Assembly (NCBI RefSeq): GCF_964355755.1
Contig: NC_092678.1
Location: 18,264,922 to 18,328,921 of the forward strand
DNA: 64,000 nucleotides
Direction of reading: 5' to 3'
From: Antedon mediterranea
Lineage: Eukaryota; Echinodermata; Crinoidea; Comatulida; Antedonidae
The notes beneath the pieces were generated by a model. The model ran no database searches, was not told the origin of the DNA, and worked only from the letters and a program-made list of their open reading frames with translations. Made by a program: the position numbers and the translations under genes. Position 1 is the stretch's first letter. The number at the start of each line of letters is the position of its first letter. Shown piece by piece: positions 34,716 to 47,368 of the stretch.

Positions 34716-35269
34716 CAGTTCTCCATACATTCTTCCAAAATAAAAACCATAAAATGCTTTTAAAATTTTTTCTTTAGATGTATTTACAAAATGTTTAAAT
34801 TTGAAAAAAATGGGTTTTAAAAATAGAATCTGAAATAGTCCAACACTATAAATCCTAATCATTTGAAGATTAACCCTACATGTGTTCTGTTTCTTGTTTC
34901 ATTAATTCTTTAATCTATAGAAACTGTACATGGTCACATAATTAGTTTATTTATAGTTTATCAATTTGTTATCTATATTATTTTGTCAATGCATAAATTA
35001 AGTCTAATTGCGATCATGTGTTTTGCAATGCCCTTTAAATCTCCCAAAAATGTTATCATGAAATTGTATATAAACTTTAAGCAAAGCCAGAAGAAATATA
35101 ATCATTATTATAAGAACATTTACCATTCAGTAAAAGTTCATTGGGGAGAGGGAAGGGTAATGTTTGAAAGCTATTAATAAATTTAAATTTGAATCCAATT
35201 TTGTATTTCTTTAAATTAATTTATTAAATCTTGTTATTAATTTGTATTAAATTATTTATTATATATTAT
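34716..35269. other. Spacer, nothing recognised
   Basis: AT-rich, low complexity in places, no terminal repeats seen. Confidence 0.4.
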
Positions 35270-35271
35270 TA

Positions 35272-36508
35272 CTCTAGTACTAGATCAACTTTCGTATGCA
35301 CTTTGAGGTCCAGAGAATTTGACTTCAGAAATTTGTTTAGGGTGGTCAAACAATCATTGGTTGGTTACACATTTTGAAAATGTGGCAAAAGGTCAGGGTC
35401 AAAGGTTATAAGATCAAACACCATTATGTCCACTACCACCACTGGTCACAGCGAGGTAATTTTGGTATACATTTATATTCAGTCTAATGGGACATTTTAG
35501 TAAAAAATGACCGGAAATGCCATTTCTGACCTTTGACCCACAACCCAGGGCATGTATGTATCTCCGTAACTACTGATCGTAGACACTTGTATCTCGGCAA
35601 CCACTGGTCGCAGCAAGTCAATTTTGGTCTCAAAATGTTCAGAGGGCATGCATTTATATTCCATCTAATGGGGCATTTTAGTCAAAAATGATCAGAAATG
35701 CCATTTCTGACCTTTGACCCACATACCAGGGCATCTTCATATCTCTGTAAGTACAGGTCGTAGAAACTTAAATTTGGTATCAAATTTTTCGAAATATACA
35801 TATTTACATTCATTGTAATAGAAAATGTGGTTAAAAGATGAAAAGAAATACTATTTACTAATGTTTCAAACAAAAAACATATCTACACAACTTATCCTTA
35901 GACAGTAATGTTATGCAATAACTGATACTTTAAATTGTTTTAATTTCAAGTACTATAGTTATTGCTGTCCCCAAGGACATTTTGATAGAAACGTTAAGCT
36001 CAACAGTTCTTTTCAGAATGCTAGAAGTAACTTGCCATATGTATCCGATTAAACGCCCCAGGAATTTATTGTTCAAAAAGGTTTTTAGGGGGAAAGGAGG
36101 CATCTTTATTTGGGGTATAATAAGGTAACATGTATAATCAAATAAATACCACCTAGATGTATCTCAACTGATTAACTTTTTGAAACATTTTTCAAAATGT
36201 GTAACAAATAACAAAATATATATTTCGATCAGTTTATACGGAGATACATACATGCCCTGGGGTGTGTGTCAAAGGTCAGAAATGTCATTTGAGACCAAAA
36301 CTACCTCGATGTGACCAGTGGTTGTCGAGATTTAGGGACCTATTGTTGTTTAGTTTGATAACCTTTCACCCTGACCTTTTGACCTTTCGCCACATTTTCA
36401 AAATGTGTAACCAAGCCAAATATGATTGTTTGACCACCCTAAACCAATTTCTGAAGTCAAATTCTCTGGACCTCAAAGTGCATACGAAAGTTGATCTAGC
36501 TACTAGAG
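35272..36508. mobile_element. Long-armed inverted-repeat element, 1.24 kb, TA duplication
   Basis: The arms span about 35272-35545 and 36228-36508 and match closely in inverted form. Shared words include CTCTAGTA at the tips, TAGATCAACTTTCGTATGCA, ACTTTGAGGTCCAGAGAATT and GGTTACACATTTTGAAAATG. TA flanks the tips (35270-35271 and 36509-36510). The interior has two to three diverged direct copies of a roughly 160-bp block (AGAAATGCCATTTCTGACCT, CCAGGGCAT, ATCTCYGTAA, GGTCGTAGA). No transposase frame. A 90-codon plus frame in the right arm is a by-product of the repeat. Confidence 0.8.
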
Positions 36509-36514
36509 TATATG

Positions 36515-37980
36515 TTTATTTCTATTTATGTTAACGTGGAAAAGCTTTATATAATAATGAACAATTTTTGCTTTTGACAATCCTGGAAATTTTGTTTACT
36601 TGTTTTTTTGTTGCTCTGTAATTTTTAAAAGTTGAATAAATCAAAATCAATAATGTTCCTAGAAATGACTAATTTGTCAGTATGTTGAAATTATCAATTA
36701 CAAAATGTGGTTTTTAATATTTAAAACAATATTTTTAGATTGATTTCCCTCGTGATAAAGACCCACACATAACAGGAATCACATTTAATTGATTTGTTTT
36801 GTCAATGTCATGTGACAGAAAGCATGTCATGTAACGGAAACCAATACAAAAAAAGTAGTACAGTATTTTCACATTTTTATTGATTTAAAAATGAGGTTTA
36901 GTTTGTTTTTTGTTTGTTTTAATTTATTTTTCACAGAGTTGTATCAACAATTTGAGATGTGGTTAGTTAGTTTTATGTTGTTTATTGTCTTGCTGCTATA
37001 GTAACTGATCATGTGACAGGACTTCCAGTTTGTTAATTAATCGTGAGATGTAGTGTACTTTACTTGTTTTTTTGCTTGTTGGATGTCAGATTGTTTGCCA
37101 TAACGACCTGTCATTTGTCGGGACTCTAGAGAGAATATGTTTCACACTTGAAGGATGTGGTAAGGGACATTGCTAGGCCTATACTCATGAGGGAATTCTA
37201 CTGACAAGACTAAACATCAAGTAGAACTACAATAGAACTCCTATTATGGGGCCTAACTGTTTGCCTTGCTTATGATGATTTATCCCCTGTACTACTGTAA
37301 CCACCTGTAAAAACTCCTGGCTACAGGCTGGCTTGTACTCTTCTCCTTAATACAGAATGGACATATAGTTAAAACATATGTATGTTAGTTTTACAAATGT
37401 ACTCTTAATAGGATTATCTGCTAAAGAGTGTGTGCCAAAAGAAGTAGGCCTATTCTCTGTAAATGTCAAAATAACGCTATCAATTTTCTATCAGCTAAGC
37501 CTGGCACTTCTGTGGTAACATAATTAACCACCAGTAAAAATACTAGATATGAGCTTGGGACTCAGCGTGTCCCCTTAATAGAGGTTGACTATGAAAACAC
37601 TATTTGGGTGGACAACCAAGCCTGTAATTCATTATTTTCTATTGGCATATACAGTGCTGATTAGACAACAGAGTATATTTCAACAGTCAACCAAGCTTGT
37701 CCAATAAGAAACAGTGAATTTCACCCTTGGTCAACTGTGCAGATATCCTTACCATACTGGCCATCAGTATGGTCAACTGCCCCAATAGAACATACTAATT
37801 TAAGTATGCAGTATTTCATGTCAGGTTAGGTAGTTTTGTCTTTTATTAATGGCATTTTATGTAACATGCATGTCTTCTGGTATGTTTGAAATGTAATAAA
37901 GATAGCGATATGTAAATATTTGTTTTTTATAGGTTTAAACCATCTTCTTTAAGATGTATTTATTTTGATAACACTGCACC
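36515..37980. other. Spacer with a small hairpin
   Basis: ACCATACTG and its complement form a 9-bp hairpin at 37751-37773. A right-end remnant GTGTCCCCTTAATAGAGGTT lies at 37570-37589. A strong acceptor-like TTTATTTTTCACAG near 36935 is followed 25 bases later by GTTAGT, but the implied micro-exon would join exon B through a stop codon. Confidence 0.45.
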
Positions 37981-38374
37981 TGTTAGCAGGGCCGTAACCA
38001 GGATCTGTCAAGGGGGGGTTCGGACACTAAATATTTGGGTCACCCCCCCCCCCTGGGGGTGGGGCCTGATGCGAAGCGAATTTTGTTAAATGACACCCCT
38101 AGATGGCCGGAAAAGACACTCGTGCAGCATGCTACCAATGAGCAAAAAGATCGTACTTTTTTCCTTCTTCTCAAACACGTCGATAATTTAAAGGACGATA
38201 ACTATTTGTTGCCGTATGTTAGATGCGCGTGCTCTGTGCGGAACCGCCGATTGTTTGATCATTTACTCCGTATTTTGTTTTGCGTTCAAGTTCAATGCGA
38301 ACGTACATCTAGGAGCAGCCCCGAAAAAAGCACACTGGTTGAAGGCAAATGCTATTTGCTAGCTCTATCTATAA

Positions 38375-40173
38375 TATTTACAGACGTTCCAACCTAAATG
38401 AATTAAAAATCGGGAGGGTATACCGCCACCAACGTTAACACTGTGATGTCTGTCGCCACCAACGTTCAATAATAAAACTATACTGTACTACCAACACGAA
38501 TCTTAAAGGCCAGGTACGGGCAAAAAATTTCTATTGATCATACATTCCAATAATTATCGATCTATAGTTTCCCCATGTTTCATAATTTTTGGGATTTTAT
38601 TTGTGTTACAGGAGCTTTTTGAAAATTAGATTTTATATCAGTGGGGGGATAGTTAAAATTACACAGTAAAATCTCTATTCTTTTGTACACAAATTTTGAA
38701 AATAGAGAGGCATTTTAAAAAGCTATGAAAATAAACGGTGAGGTAAAAAATGTTATCAGATGACTAAATATAGGTAATATAACTTGAATTTTACATTTCT
38801 GGTATTTTTATTCAACTTCAGAATTTTATTTTCATGCTATAGCAAAAATTATCCACCGTATATCCACCATCTTTTTTCACCTTCTAGGGAGTCACCAGAC
38901 ATGTTATTACATTATGTTAACTACCTAACTACTGAAAAAAAGTCTTCCTGGTTTTTTTGGCAGAATTTTGCAAAATTTTGTATTTGACCATATTAGGGGA
39001 AATTCATGGTTTTTCATCTTGATTTCTGTTACAAATATTTGATTTATGTATAATTAACCCGATATTATATTTAAAATTCATGCCTGTACCTGAGCTTTAA
39101 GACAGCTCTTTGCAAATCAGAGTAATACACACAAAAAGAAAAGAACTTGTTTGGTGATTATAAATCAAACTTTATTTACTAAATTTATATTGTTGTATAC
39201 ACTTAAATAAAAAACCATTCACAGTACAAATCAAATCTGTACTTAGTTGTATTAATTCATTAACAAAAATACGAATTAAAACAAACAACTTGGAGTGTAC
39301 ATCAACATCGTTGATTCCTCCCTGTGAGCATGACAAATTCACGTTACAAATAGTGCAAAAAACTTGTATTCACTCTCGGTAACGTGTTGATTACTCGCAC
39401 TAACAAACGGAAACGTATTTTTCCATTCATTAGAAAATCTACGCTACTACGCGTTTTTCCGACATACTGTAAAACCAGAAAATGTCACGAGTGATTGCAA
39501 TTCGTGAAAGTACGTACGCTAAATACAGTACTACAAGTACTTTTTCGGTACATGTGCAGTGAGAATACATACAGTACTGTACGATGGTACGATCGATGCC
39601 TGGGCATTGGAATTGGGTCAAAGAACTTTACTAGCAATTTCAGTACACGCGCGCCTACTACTGATACTGTAGATTCATCGCGTACTGTCGGTAAACACAA
39701 AGGACGTCGCATAGTACTACTACTACTACTACACTGACGATGATGCCTTCCCTGGGCATGGGAATTAGGTCAAACTTGTAACCAGGAAAAAGTTTCAGTA
39801 CACGTGCGCCTACTCTACTGATAAAGCGATACTGTAGCTTCATCGCTAAAGGTAAGAATCGCGTACTGTCGGTAAACACAAAGGACGTCGCCTTACAGTA
39901 CGCTGTACCATCCATATATGCTATACAATCTTTACATACATTACATGTTCGTTGTATCATACGGGGTGGTACGTACGACGTGTGAGATTAAATTAATTTG
40001 CAATATTAACTTTCGTGGGAAGATAGATTTTAATTTAATGCAATAATACTGAATTTTATAGAAATGTGTGAAATCGGGAGATATATTTAAAATTCGGGAG
40101 ACCGGGAGGTGATGTTAAAATTCGGGAGACTCCCGGATAAATCGGAAGGGTTGGAACATCTGTATTTATTTAC
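38375..40173. mobile_element. Nested element inside the hAT-like element
   Basis: ACAGACGTTCCAACC near 38380 faces GGTTGGAACATCTGT near 40152-40166 in inverted form. Next to these, ATCGGGAGG lies on the left and TTCGGGAGAC / CTCCCGGATAAATCG on the right. Exact ends are ambiguous: ATTT abuts both tips, and TATTTACAG also occurs near both borders. No protein was recognised. Confidence 0.55.
39595..39905 (+). repeat. Two-copy tandem duplication, about 150-165 bp
   Basis: Unit one (about 39595-39710) and unit two (about 39742-39898) share CCTGGGCATKGGAATTRGGTC, TTTCAGTACACGYGCGCCTA and GCGTACTGTCGGTAAACACA. A CTACTACTACTA stretch lies between. Short frames on both strands here are repeat by-products. 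It lies within the nested element. Confidence 0.8.
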
Positions 40174-40822
40174 AGCAATTTGTTGAGGAATATAAATATG
40201 TAAATAGGTGATATTGATACATTTTAGTACGTATCGGCTGGTGGTCTAGAAAAAAATAATCGGATGCCATAATGTGAACTACAGTACTTGATACCATAGA
40301 TATTATAGTGTAAAATATTAATAAATCCTCTATGATACATTATACTTCATAGTCACACATAAATACTGATGTACGTCGGAAGGCTATATACTTTATGCAT
40401 GCTGCCTGACTGCCAGTGATCTAAACAATTATAGGTACGCAGTTGTCTGGCGGTGTCCTTTGTACGAATCGTTCGTGCCCCAGTTCGCTATGAGACGCGT
40501 CAATATCATGTTACATGCAGGGACCAAACATTTATTTTTCAGGTTAAAATCGGCAATTCATTTGCAGCTTTTAGAAATTTACAGACACGTATCGCTAGTT
40601 GACGCTCATACAGAGAAGAAGGTTCACGAACAAGTTTACGAATTTTTCAATTTACAAACAACTTTTTGTACTGTGGGGCACGTATTTGGAGGATTTTTGG
40701 AGATGAGGGTGAGGTATTGGGCATGTCGGGGATGGGGGTTCGCAGTCGGTTAAGGGGGGTTCGCTGTAAAGGGGGGGTTCGCCCGAACCACAAAAACCCC
40801 CCCTGGCTACGGGCCTGGTTAG

Positions 40823-41554
40823 AAGGAAATAATTATTGATGAGGATGCTGGAGTTTAAATTATATTTATTTTAATTCAATTGTATGTTAAGGTCTTGTCA
40901 AACTGTATCTTTGTGAGGGTCCCTAATGATCAGCTTTGGCTGTATGGACCACCCTCTTAAAATATGGTGAATATACGAACAAAGTCTTATTATAAGTCTT
41001 TGGGAGGGGAATTGTTCTGTCATGAGAAAAACACTATAAAATTAATCAAGTTGTTTTGTATTGCAGCCATGGACCTAAGTTATAGGTCCATGTTGCAACT
41101 AAAGGGAGCCGGTTAAATGACATTTGAGAGAATGTAATTTAACCAGATTTGAAATTGCTGCCAAAAAATGGTAATAACTTTTCTTTCACACATTAATAAA
41201 CCAGTTATTTCCTTACCACAATACAGAGGCATGAATACAGTTGGATAAATCAACATTTTGTGGTTTATATTGAGAACACTTTTTAATATTTATTTATCCT
41301 TTTTTATTATTTTCAAAAACAATACTTCCCATTCATCATATAAATTAATGTAGATGTTTTCTGTATACTCTACCCTAACTGTGGTAAAATGTTAGAAAAA
41401 GCATGTAGGTTATTTCAGGTCATAGAATGTGTAAAAAACAACTTTTATTAGATTTGAAGGACAGACTAGGGGCCAGTTTGTATAAGGACATTTTTTTATG
41501 TAGGAAGAGTCCACATGACAAAAAAACACTTTTAAAAACGTTATCATGAAGACT
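40823..41554. other. Spacer with a 10-bp hairpin
   Basis: CATGGACCTA and TAGGTCCATG pair around a 5-base loop at 41068-41092, with TGCA-like flanks. No gene was seen. Confidence 0.5.
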
Positions 41555-41748
41555 CAGTGGCATAACGCAGAGGCCTGAGGCCCCTGGCTTAGGAACCCCA
41601 AGTTGCCCTCCAACGCTGGAGATGTTTTTATCCTTTTTCAACATGTTATTTTTATTGCCTGTTTTTTTCTCTGGACACTGCTCAGGGCCCCTATAAGATC
41701 CGGGCCCCTGGGTTTAGCCAGTGAGCGCTCATAGCCATTACGCCACTG
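41555..41748. mobile_element. hAT MITE, 194 bp, 8-bp duplication
   Basis: The left end CAGTGGCATAACGC and the reverse-complemented right end CAGTGGCGTAATGGC match. Flanks are TGAAGACT (41547-41554) and TCAAGACT (41749-41756), seven of eight identical. Terminal CAGTGGCGTAA with an 8-bp duplication is typical of hAT. The interior carries GGCCCCTGG/GGGCCCCTGG in both halves. Confidence 0.85.
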
Positions 41749-41756
41749 TCAAGACT

Positions 41757-43407
41757 CTAGTTGATTCCAGTCGACGGAATCATGATCTCAATTTGACCTC
41801 AAGCTGAATAGAAATCTACGCAAATCATTCTACTTCTTGTGTAAAGATTTTTAAATCTTTAATTTAAAAATCAATTTAAAAATTGTTATCCGGCTGACAA
41901 GCTTTGAGGATGTTCTCTGGTGCCAGTATGCTCTGGTGCTTACAAATTCCGTAAACACAGCCTCAATTTTGGCTACTTTTCTTTAAAAGTACAGTTACCT
42001 CAAAGACATAACCTTGACAAGAGTGATGTTCATACAACTGTGTTTATACAGACTGTTTATTGGTTTATGTTGAATAATACTAATACATACACTGTTAGCT
42101 TCCTGTCTATAAACAAAAAGTTCATTTAACACTTGCCAATCAAGATTTCAAATAAAATAATAATAATTGATTGGCACTGCACTTTTTTTTCATCAGTGAA
42201 GGTGCTTCCAAAGAAACAAAAAAAGGAGAAAAATACATTCTTAATAAGAAAACAAAAAACTACTTTAACTAACTTCACAACAAGTTTGTTTGTTTTTGTG
42301 TGTTTCATTTATTTATTTATTTTCCACACATTCAACAAAAAGAATATAATATATACTAAATAAAATAATAATAAAATAAATAAATGAAAAAGTTACAAAA
42401 TGAAATACACAAGCATTTTTATTATGTAATTACAGATATTTGATAATCATTGAAAAATATAGTTTCTTTCTCAAATGTATTTTCATCCGATAGGCAATAT
42501 CTCTAAATCGCAGGGTGAGCCTAGCATTATGGTAGTAGGAAAATTGCTAAAATTTTATTTTGCAAGTACGCTATGAGCTTTGTTTTGGGACGTAGATGAA
42601 GAAGACAGTATCAGTGTGAGACACTGATGGGAGTGTATTGCGTCCATAAGGTAAAGCTGTTATGGTCTTTTAAATTACCATCTTAACTACTGTTCCGAAA
42701 AGAGGCCTCTTGCAGTCTCTAGAATATTGTAATGATTCAAGATTCAAGACATTTTATTGGTCCACTTAAAAAGTTTTTTGGGTGGATGTAGGGAGTAGCT
42801 ACTATTTCCCATCAAGAGCTATAGAGCCCTAGATACCAAAGTCACAGAGCACTAGTTGATTGTGACGTCAGAGTAGGTTTGTGGCTAGCCAGGTCTGATG
42901 AGAACAAAAGCCAAAACATATCCCATGAGAAATACAATTAGATGAATCATTTAGCCTATATAACTATATATTCTTCTATGAAATACTTTTTCTTGTATTC
43001 GGTGGTTCATAACTTCAAGGGTTTTTCTGAGTGACCTTAATGTGAGTGAATCAATCGGCCAATCAGTCAACGGTTTAATTTCTCCATTACTCAAAACATA
43101 ATTCCCTCAGTTGTTGGCCATTAGTCAGTTGCAGTAAAGAGTACTCTTTAAGAATCAGAAGAATTATGAATAAGAATTCAAATGTTACAGTAATTCAGAT
43201 GAATTATGATGAACTACTTTTTGATATAAATTTGTGAAAATGTGTTAATATTATATGTTATATCCTGGATCTTCCTCTGAAAGAGATAATGAAATGCCCC
43301 TTGGAAGAGTTGATAGGCCTACAGGATGTAGCGAAAAGAGGAGCCTAACAGAAGACATCAGTTTCTCACATTATTTGCATAAAAACCGAAAATTTTGTTT
43401 TTCAAAC
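41757..43407. other. Spacer, AT-rich
   Basis: 42165-42300 resembles 52506-52620 (TTGGCACTGCAC, ATCAGTG, then A-rich text with ACAAAAGACTAC-like words), so it holds a diverged part of the composite element there. Nothing else was recognised. Confidence 0.45.
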
Positions 43408-43586
43408 AACAGTGAGTAACTCGCCAATTGCAGAAAAGATAAACTATTTTATAATTTAACATATTTATAAATAATGTCTTAGGGTTAGGAAGAAGGGTTG
43501 TGAGTTACAACCCTGGAACTAGATCAGAGTGAACTTTATACCCTAGTATTGGAAGACAACCATGCTAACCACCAAGTCCTGCTCAA
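43408..43586 (-). mobile_element. tRNA-derived SINE, copy 2 of the 9.5-kb family
   Basis: The minus strand carries an ACTTGGTGGTTAGCATGG head and the GGCGAGTTACTCACTGTT end shared with 9514-9708. The B-box region is degraded (GGGTATAAAGTTCACTC), so it is older or inactive. Confidence 0.7.
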
Positions 43587-44204
43587 CTACATTTTAGATA
43601 TATATTTACCAAAACATTTAGTTTTTATCCATCCAAATGTAAAAATCAAATTATGTTTTGTATATCTTTGCTACAGTGACTTAATTATATAAAAAGTTGA
43701 AATACCCGGTCATCTTTCCTGCTTGAAACAATACAAACGAGTTCAAAGGGTAAACTGTCCAGAAAAATTACAGTTGTTTTTAATTTGGTTTTGTCCTTTC
43801 ATTTCCTAAACTTGGCAAACGTTTTAATAATATAGCATGTCAATGATATCATTGAAATGTCCAAGGTAGTACTAAAATAAAATAATTTATTTATGAACAA
43901 AAGTACTTGAATCAGTGAATTATAAATAAATAAATGCCTAAAGCTGAAATTATTAGACACTATAGGTTGTTTTTTTATATATCTCTTCAATTTTGGACAA
44001 TATTCTATTATAAATGACAGAATCTAGAATCAATTATGACCTCATGGTTGTCAATTTTTTTTTGTTATTTGCGAGCATTTCCGGTGGATCTTTAAACGTA
44101 ATACAGAGCTTTATTTAACAGAATATTAATAATCTTAAATAATATTTCTTAGGTTAGGTCTGAGTTGCCTGAGCTGCATTATTGATTAACATTTACTATA
44201 CTTA

Positions 44205-44363
44205 AGCCGATTTTCCACTAGGCGAATTTGTTCGCGCGAATCGAAGGCGTCAGCTAATACGCATGCGTAGAGAAGGATTTCGAAAATATAAACATGAATA
44301 CGCATGCGTACAAGCTGGCGCTTTCGATTCGCGCAAACAAATTCGCCTAGTGGAAATTCGGCT
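44205..44363. mobile_element. Near-palindromic MITE, 159 bp, TTA duplication
   Basis: The arms run most of its length: AGCCGATTTTCCACTAGGCG and GAATTTGTTCGCGCGAATCG on the left match the inverted right arm with few differences, including GTACGCATGCGT/TACGCATGCGTA near the centre. TTA flanks both ends (44202-44204 and 44364-44366), a PIF/Harbinger-type duplication. RNA from it would fold into one long hairpin. Confidence 0.85.
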
Positions 44364-45046
44364 TTAGTATTGTGTTTGCAACCTGTATTGAAATAAGAAA
44401 TCAGTAATAATTTTTATGCCATTTTTCAAAGTTTTAAATTTTAGAATGCAAATTGGTTTATTATTAAACATGATTTCTTTTCATTTTGTATTCTTTCACA
44501 ATCGCAATTGTACAATTAAAAAAGATGGTAAAAAAAAACAGAAAACAAGACTGAATTACTTTTATTCATTCTTTCAAAATCACAATAAATTAAAAAAATT
44601 GTAAAACAAAACTGGAAAACAAGACTTTTACCGTTTTTTTTCTTATTTTTGTACCTTTGAATATAATCGTTCAAAAAAAGATGTCATTGATGACCTAAAG
44701 CTTTTAGAAAGTAAATTGGTTCAACATGATTTCAATTTTTGTACTTTTGAATATAATAATGGTACAGTCCCATATCATTCAAAATGATGTCATTTATGAC
44801 CCCATTATAAGACCCCTGCTTGTTTAAACCAACAGGTGGATAAAATAATGTTATCATATCAATGATCATATTCAATAATCAGGGACACTAGGACACAGTT
44901 ATTCATTGTTTTAGTATAATTATGTCATTGTTTATGCTACAATTTAGTAACCCTTTTAAATCACAATTTAATTATATGACTCATGGGGTTTTATTTTCCT
45001 GTGGTCTTCCACAGCTGGTTCTCTAATTGCCCATTTCATTCCAGAG

Positions 45047-45151
45047 TTTCCTCAAATAGTGAGATCATTCCTACTGATGATGTCATCAAGAGATTGTCTG
45101 GTGTCCTCAATTTGTACCACCCAACCAATGAGATTTCAAACACTGGGCAAG
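45047..45151 (+). CDS. Candidate internal exon B of an unidentified host gene
   Basis: Acceptor CCCATTTCATTCCAGAG (use of the second AG gives 45047) and donor GGGCAAG/GTTACA. The open frame starts with two bases finishing a codon and leaves one base: 105 bp, a multiple of three. It reads SSNSEIIPTDDVIKRL, then SGVLNLYHPTNEISNTGQ. Using the first AG (45045) shifts the start by two bases but keeps the same reading. The sequence looks like real protein, but I do not recognise it. In phase it could follow exon A and precede exon C. Beyond the donor the frame stops within three codons, as an intron would. Confidence 0.45.
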
Positions 45152-45204
45152 GTTACAGCTAAGTGCTTCGTTTTGGCTCTCTGCCGAGATGAACTTAAAC
45201 TTAA

Positions 45205-45879
45205 GGGTATGTTCAGACTCATGAAGTTACAGTGGAGTTATGTAAGCGGCGTACATATTTTTGTGTCTGAACCATGCCGCGGATTAGCGTTAGGAAGCTG
45301 TTACTCCGCGCCAGTGGCGTTAATAACTCAAGCGGGAGAGGGTAGATTTCATAACGCTAATCCAGTGATGCATCAGTGATTTTAACATTAACCAATGAAA
45401 ATACACGACCACGATTAGCAGACAGCAACTACATACCCGTACCCTATGATACGACAGCGAAATAGCTATGACAAATGTATTTTCAGGTTCAGATTTTAAA
45501 GAACAGTAAAGTTGGCGTCAGTAATATGATATTTTCATAAATTAAATCAATTAATCAGATAATTGTCCATGTAACAATTACGTTTTAAATTATTTTGAAT
45601 TATAATGAAATTCTACATGTAGTAAGAAGAAATCAGTATATTTGAAGGTAAACATTATATAAATAAAAATGGAAAAAACAATGTAAACGATGTAAACTTT
45701 CATGCATTGTCATGAATGTATACATATAGTTCTATCTGCTTTGACCTATCAGAGTGTTTTAAACGCAAGGCATTGGAATGTTGATCGTTGTGTCTGAACA
45801 CCTTGGCTTTTAACGCCACGGATTACCGTACGCCTTGCTTAGACAACTCCACCGTAACTCCGTGAGTCTGAACATACCC
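45205..45879. mobile_element. MITE with GGGTATGTTCAGACTCA ends, 675 bp, TAA duplication
   Basis: The left end GGGTATGTTCAGACTCATG and the reverse-complemented right end GGGTATGTTCAGACTCACG match, and similarity continues for about 45 bp. TAA flanks both (45202-45204 and 45880-45882). The interior has CCGCGGATTAGCGTTA-type words in both halves. Non-coding. A right-hand partial copy is at 57471-57804. It starts about 50 bp after the donor of candidate exon B, so it lies in the presumed intron. Confidence 0.8.
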
Positions 45880-46489
45880 TAAAACCAAGAATCATACCAA
45901 TAAAAAAATAAACTTTAGTATTTTAAGTTAACTCATTCATTTGTTTAGCCATTTATATACAGTAAAATACAAGATAAGATAAAGAATTTTTGTCGTCTGC
46001 AAAAGTAAACTGAAATTAGCCCACAGTCCTGACAGTCCAAACTAAGAATTTCAAATATAAAAATACTATAATACTATATAAAGCGGTATAAAAATACATA
46101 AAAAACATTCTGACACTTTTATTTCTATTTTTCGTGCATAATGCGCTTAGCCCAAATTATTATTATTGGTCCATACTTTGCAGAAAACCAAACATTACAA
46201 CAAAGCTTGACTAAGTATAAGTTTGTCAAAAAGTCCATCTAACAAAATAGAAATGTCATTATAATCTGAAACTGCAGTGTTTCTGTGAGCAAATCCGAGA
46301 ATGAATTTGTTCCAATTTTAATGTATTTCTTTCTATTGAGAGTTGAATGCATAATCTGTGAGGACACAAGAGGCAAGGTCCAAATCCCAGTACATATGGA
46401 TAATTTAATTTAACTTAACTTATTAGCAAAATGTTATTATAGGTTGCTGTCGCACGTCAATGTATAGACTATAATGGCCAGTTTTTAAT

Positions 46490-46950
46490 TATTATTATTA
46501 TTACGTCAAGAAATAATACTGCAAATTATTATTATTACCCATGTTATATCTGTTATGATGAAAACAAATTAAGGTGAAAACAAACGTATTTAAATTATTA
46601 TTACGTCAAGAAATATTATTGACAATTTTTATTACTAATATATTGTCCCACGTTATCGATGTTATATTGAAAATAAATTAAGGTGAAAAAAAACATAATT
46701 ATTTAAATTATTATTACATCAAAAAATATTAATATAAATTAATGTTATTAATATATTGTCCCACGTTATCTATGTTATGTTGAAAATAAATTAAGGTGAA
46801 AAAAAACATAATTATTCTAATTAATTATTACATCAAAAAATATTAATATAAATTAATGTTATTAATATATTGTCCCACGTTATCTATGTTATGATGAAAA
46901 TAAATTAAGGTAAAAATAAACATATTTAAATTATCATTACGTCAAGAAAT
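46490..46950 (+). repeat. Tandem repeat, period about 100-114 bp, 4-5 copies
   Basis: Landmark ATTATTACGTCAAGAAAT or ATTACATCAAAAAATATT recurs at 46503, 46603, 46716, 46830 and 46939. Other shared words are TATTGTCCCACGTTATC and AAAATAAATTAAGGTGAAAA. The third and fourth units are nearly identical, so the last expansion was recent. Confidence 0.9.
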
Positions 46951-47368
46951 GAAAGCAAACATATTTTATTTATACCTAGATTGAAACAACTGTAATGATG
47001 AGGTTCTCAAGTTCTCTACTGAATGTCCATAATTACTATCAAATTCAGCCAACATTCAAATTTACGGAAGTTGAAATACTAGATGTCATACAAACTATGC
47101 AAAATTATGATTTGGCTTAAATTATGGACAACCCTGCTAAATCACAAAGGAGGGATGACCGAATGACCAACATAAATGTCAAAACATGGACCTTTTGTTT
47201 TCATGACGCGATTTGGCTACACTCTGCGGTGTCAAAAAACCATTATGTTAAGAAACTTTTTCTTTTTCCATGCGGAATGCATGTCGCATAAAACAATACA
47301 GAAATTTAGGTTTAGGTTGAAAACTGTTTATATAAGCCATGATCCACTATTTCAATTTCAAATATTAA

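Larger units (their letters stand above)
37987..40817. mobile_element. hAT-like non-autonomous element, 2.83 kb, 5-bp duplication
   Basis: The left end CAGGGCCGTAACCAGG and the reverse-complemented right end CAGGCCCGTAGCCAGG match. G-rich words with GGGGGGGTTCG follow on both sides. GTTAG directly abuts both ends (37982-37986 and 40818-40822). The CAGGSCCGTARCCAGG end resembles hAT-type termini. A 5-bp duplication is shorter than the usual 8 for hAT, so the superfamily is a best guess. Two frames inside (38035-38397 and 40460-40753) show no transposase motif. A second inverted-repeat element is nested in it. Confidence 0.75.

Noticed and set aside
36937-36961. A 25-bp exon after TTTATTTTTCACAG ending at GTTAGT
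   Set aside because: Joining it to the 45.0-kb segment by the matching acceptor creates a stop codon; nothing else supports it.
38035-38397. A 120-codon frame as a possible transposase of the 2.8-kb element
   Set aside because: No hAT dimerisation motif, catalytic motif or zinc-finger pattern; it starts inside the G/C-rich subterminal repeat.
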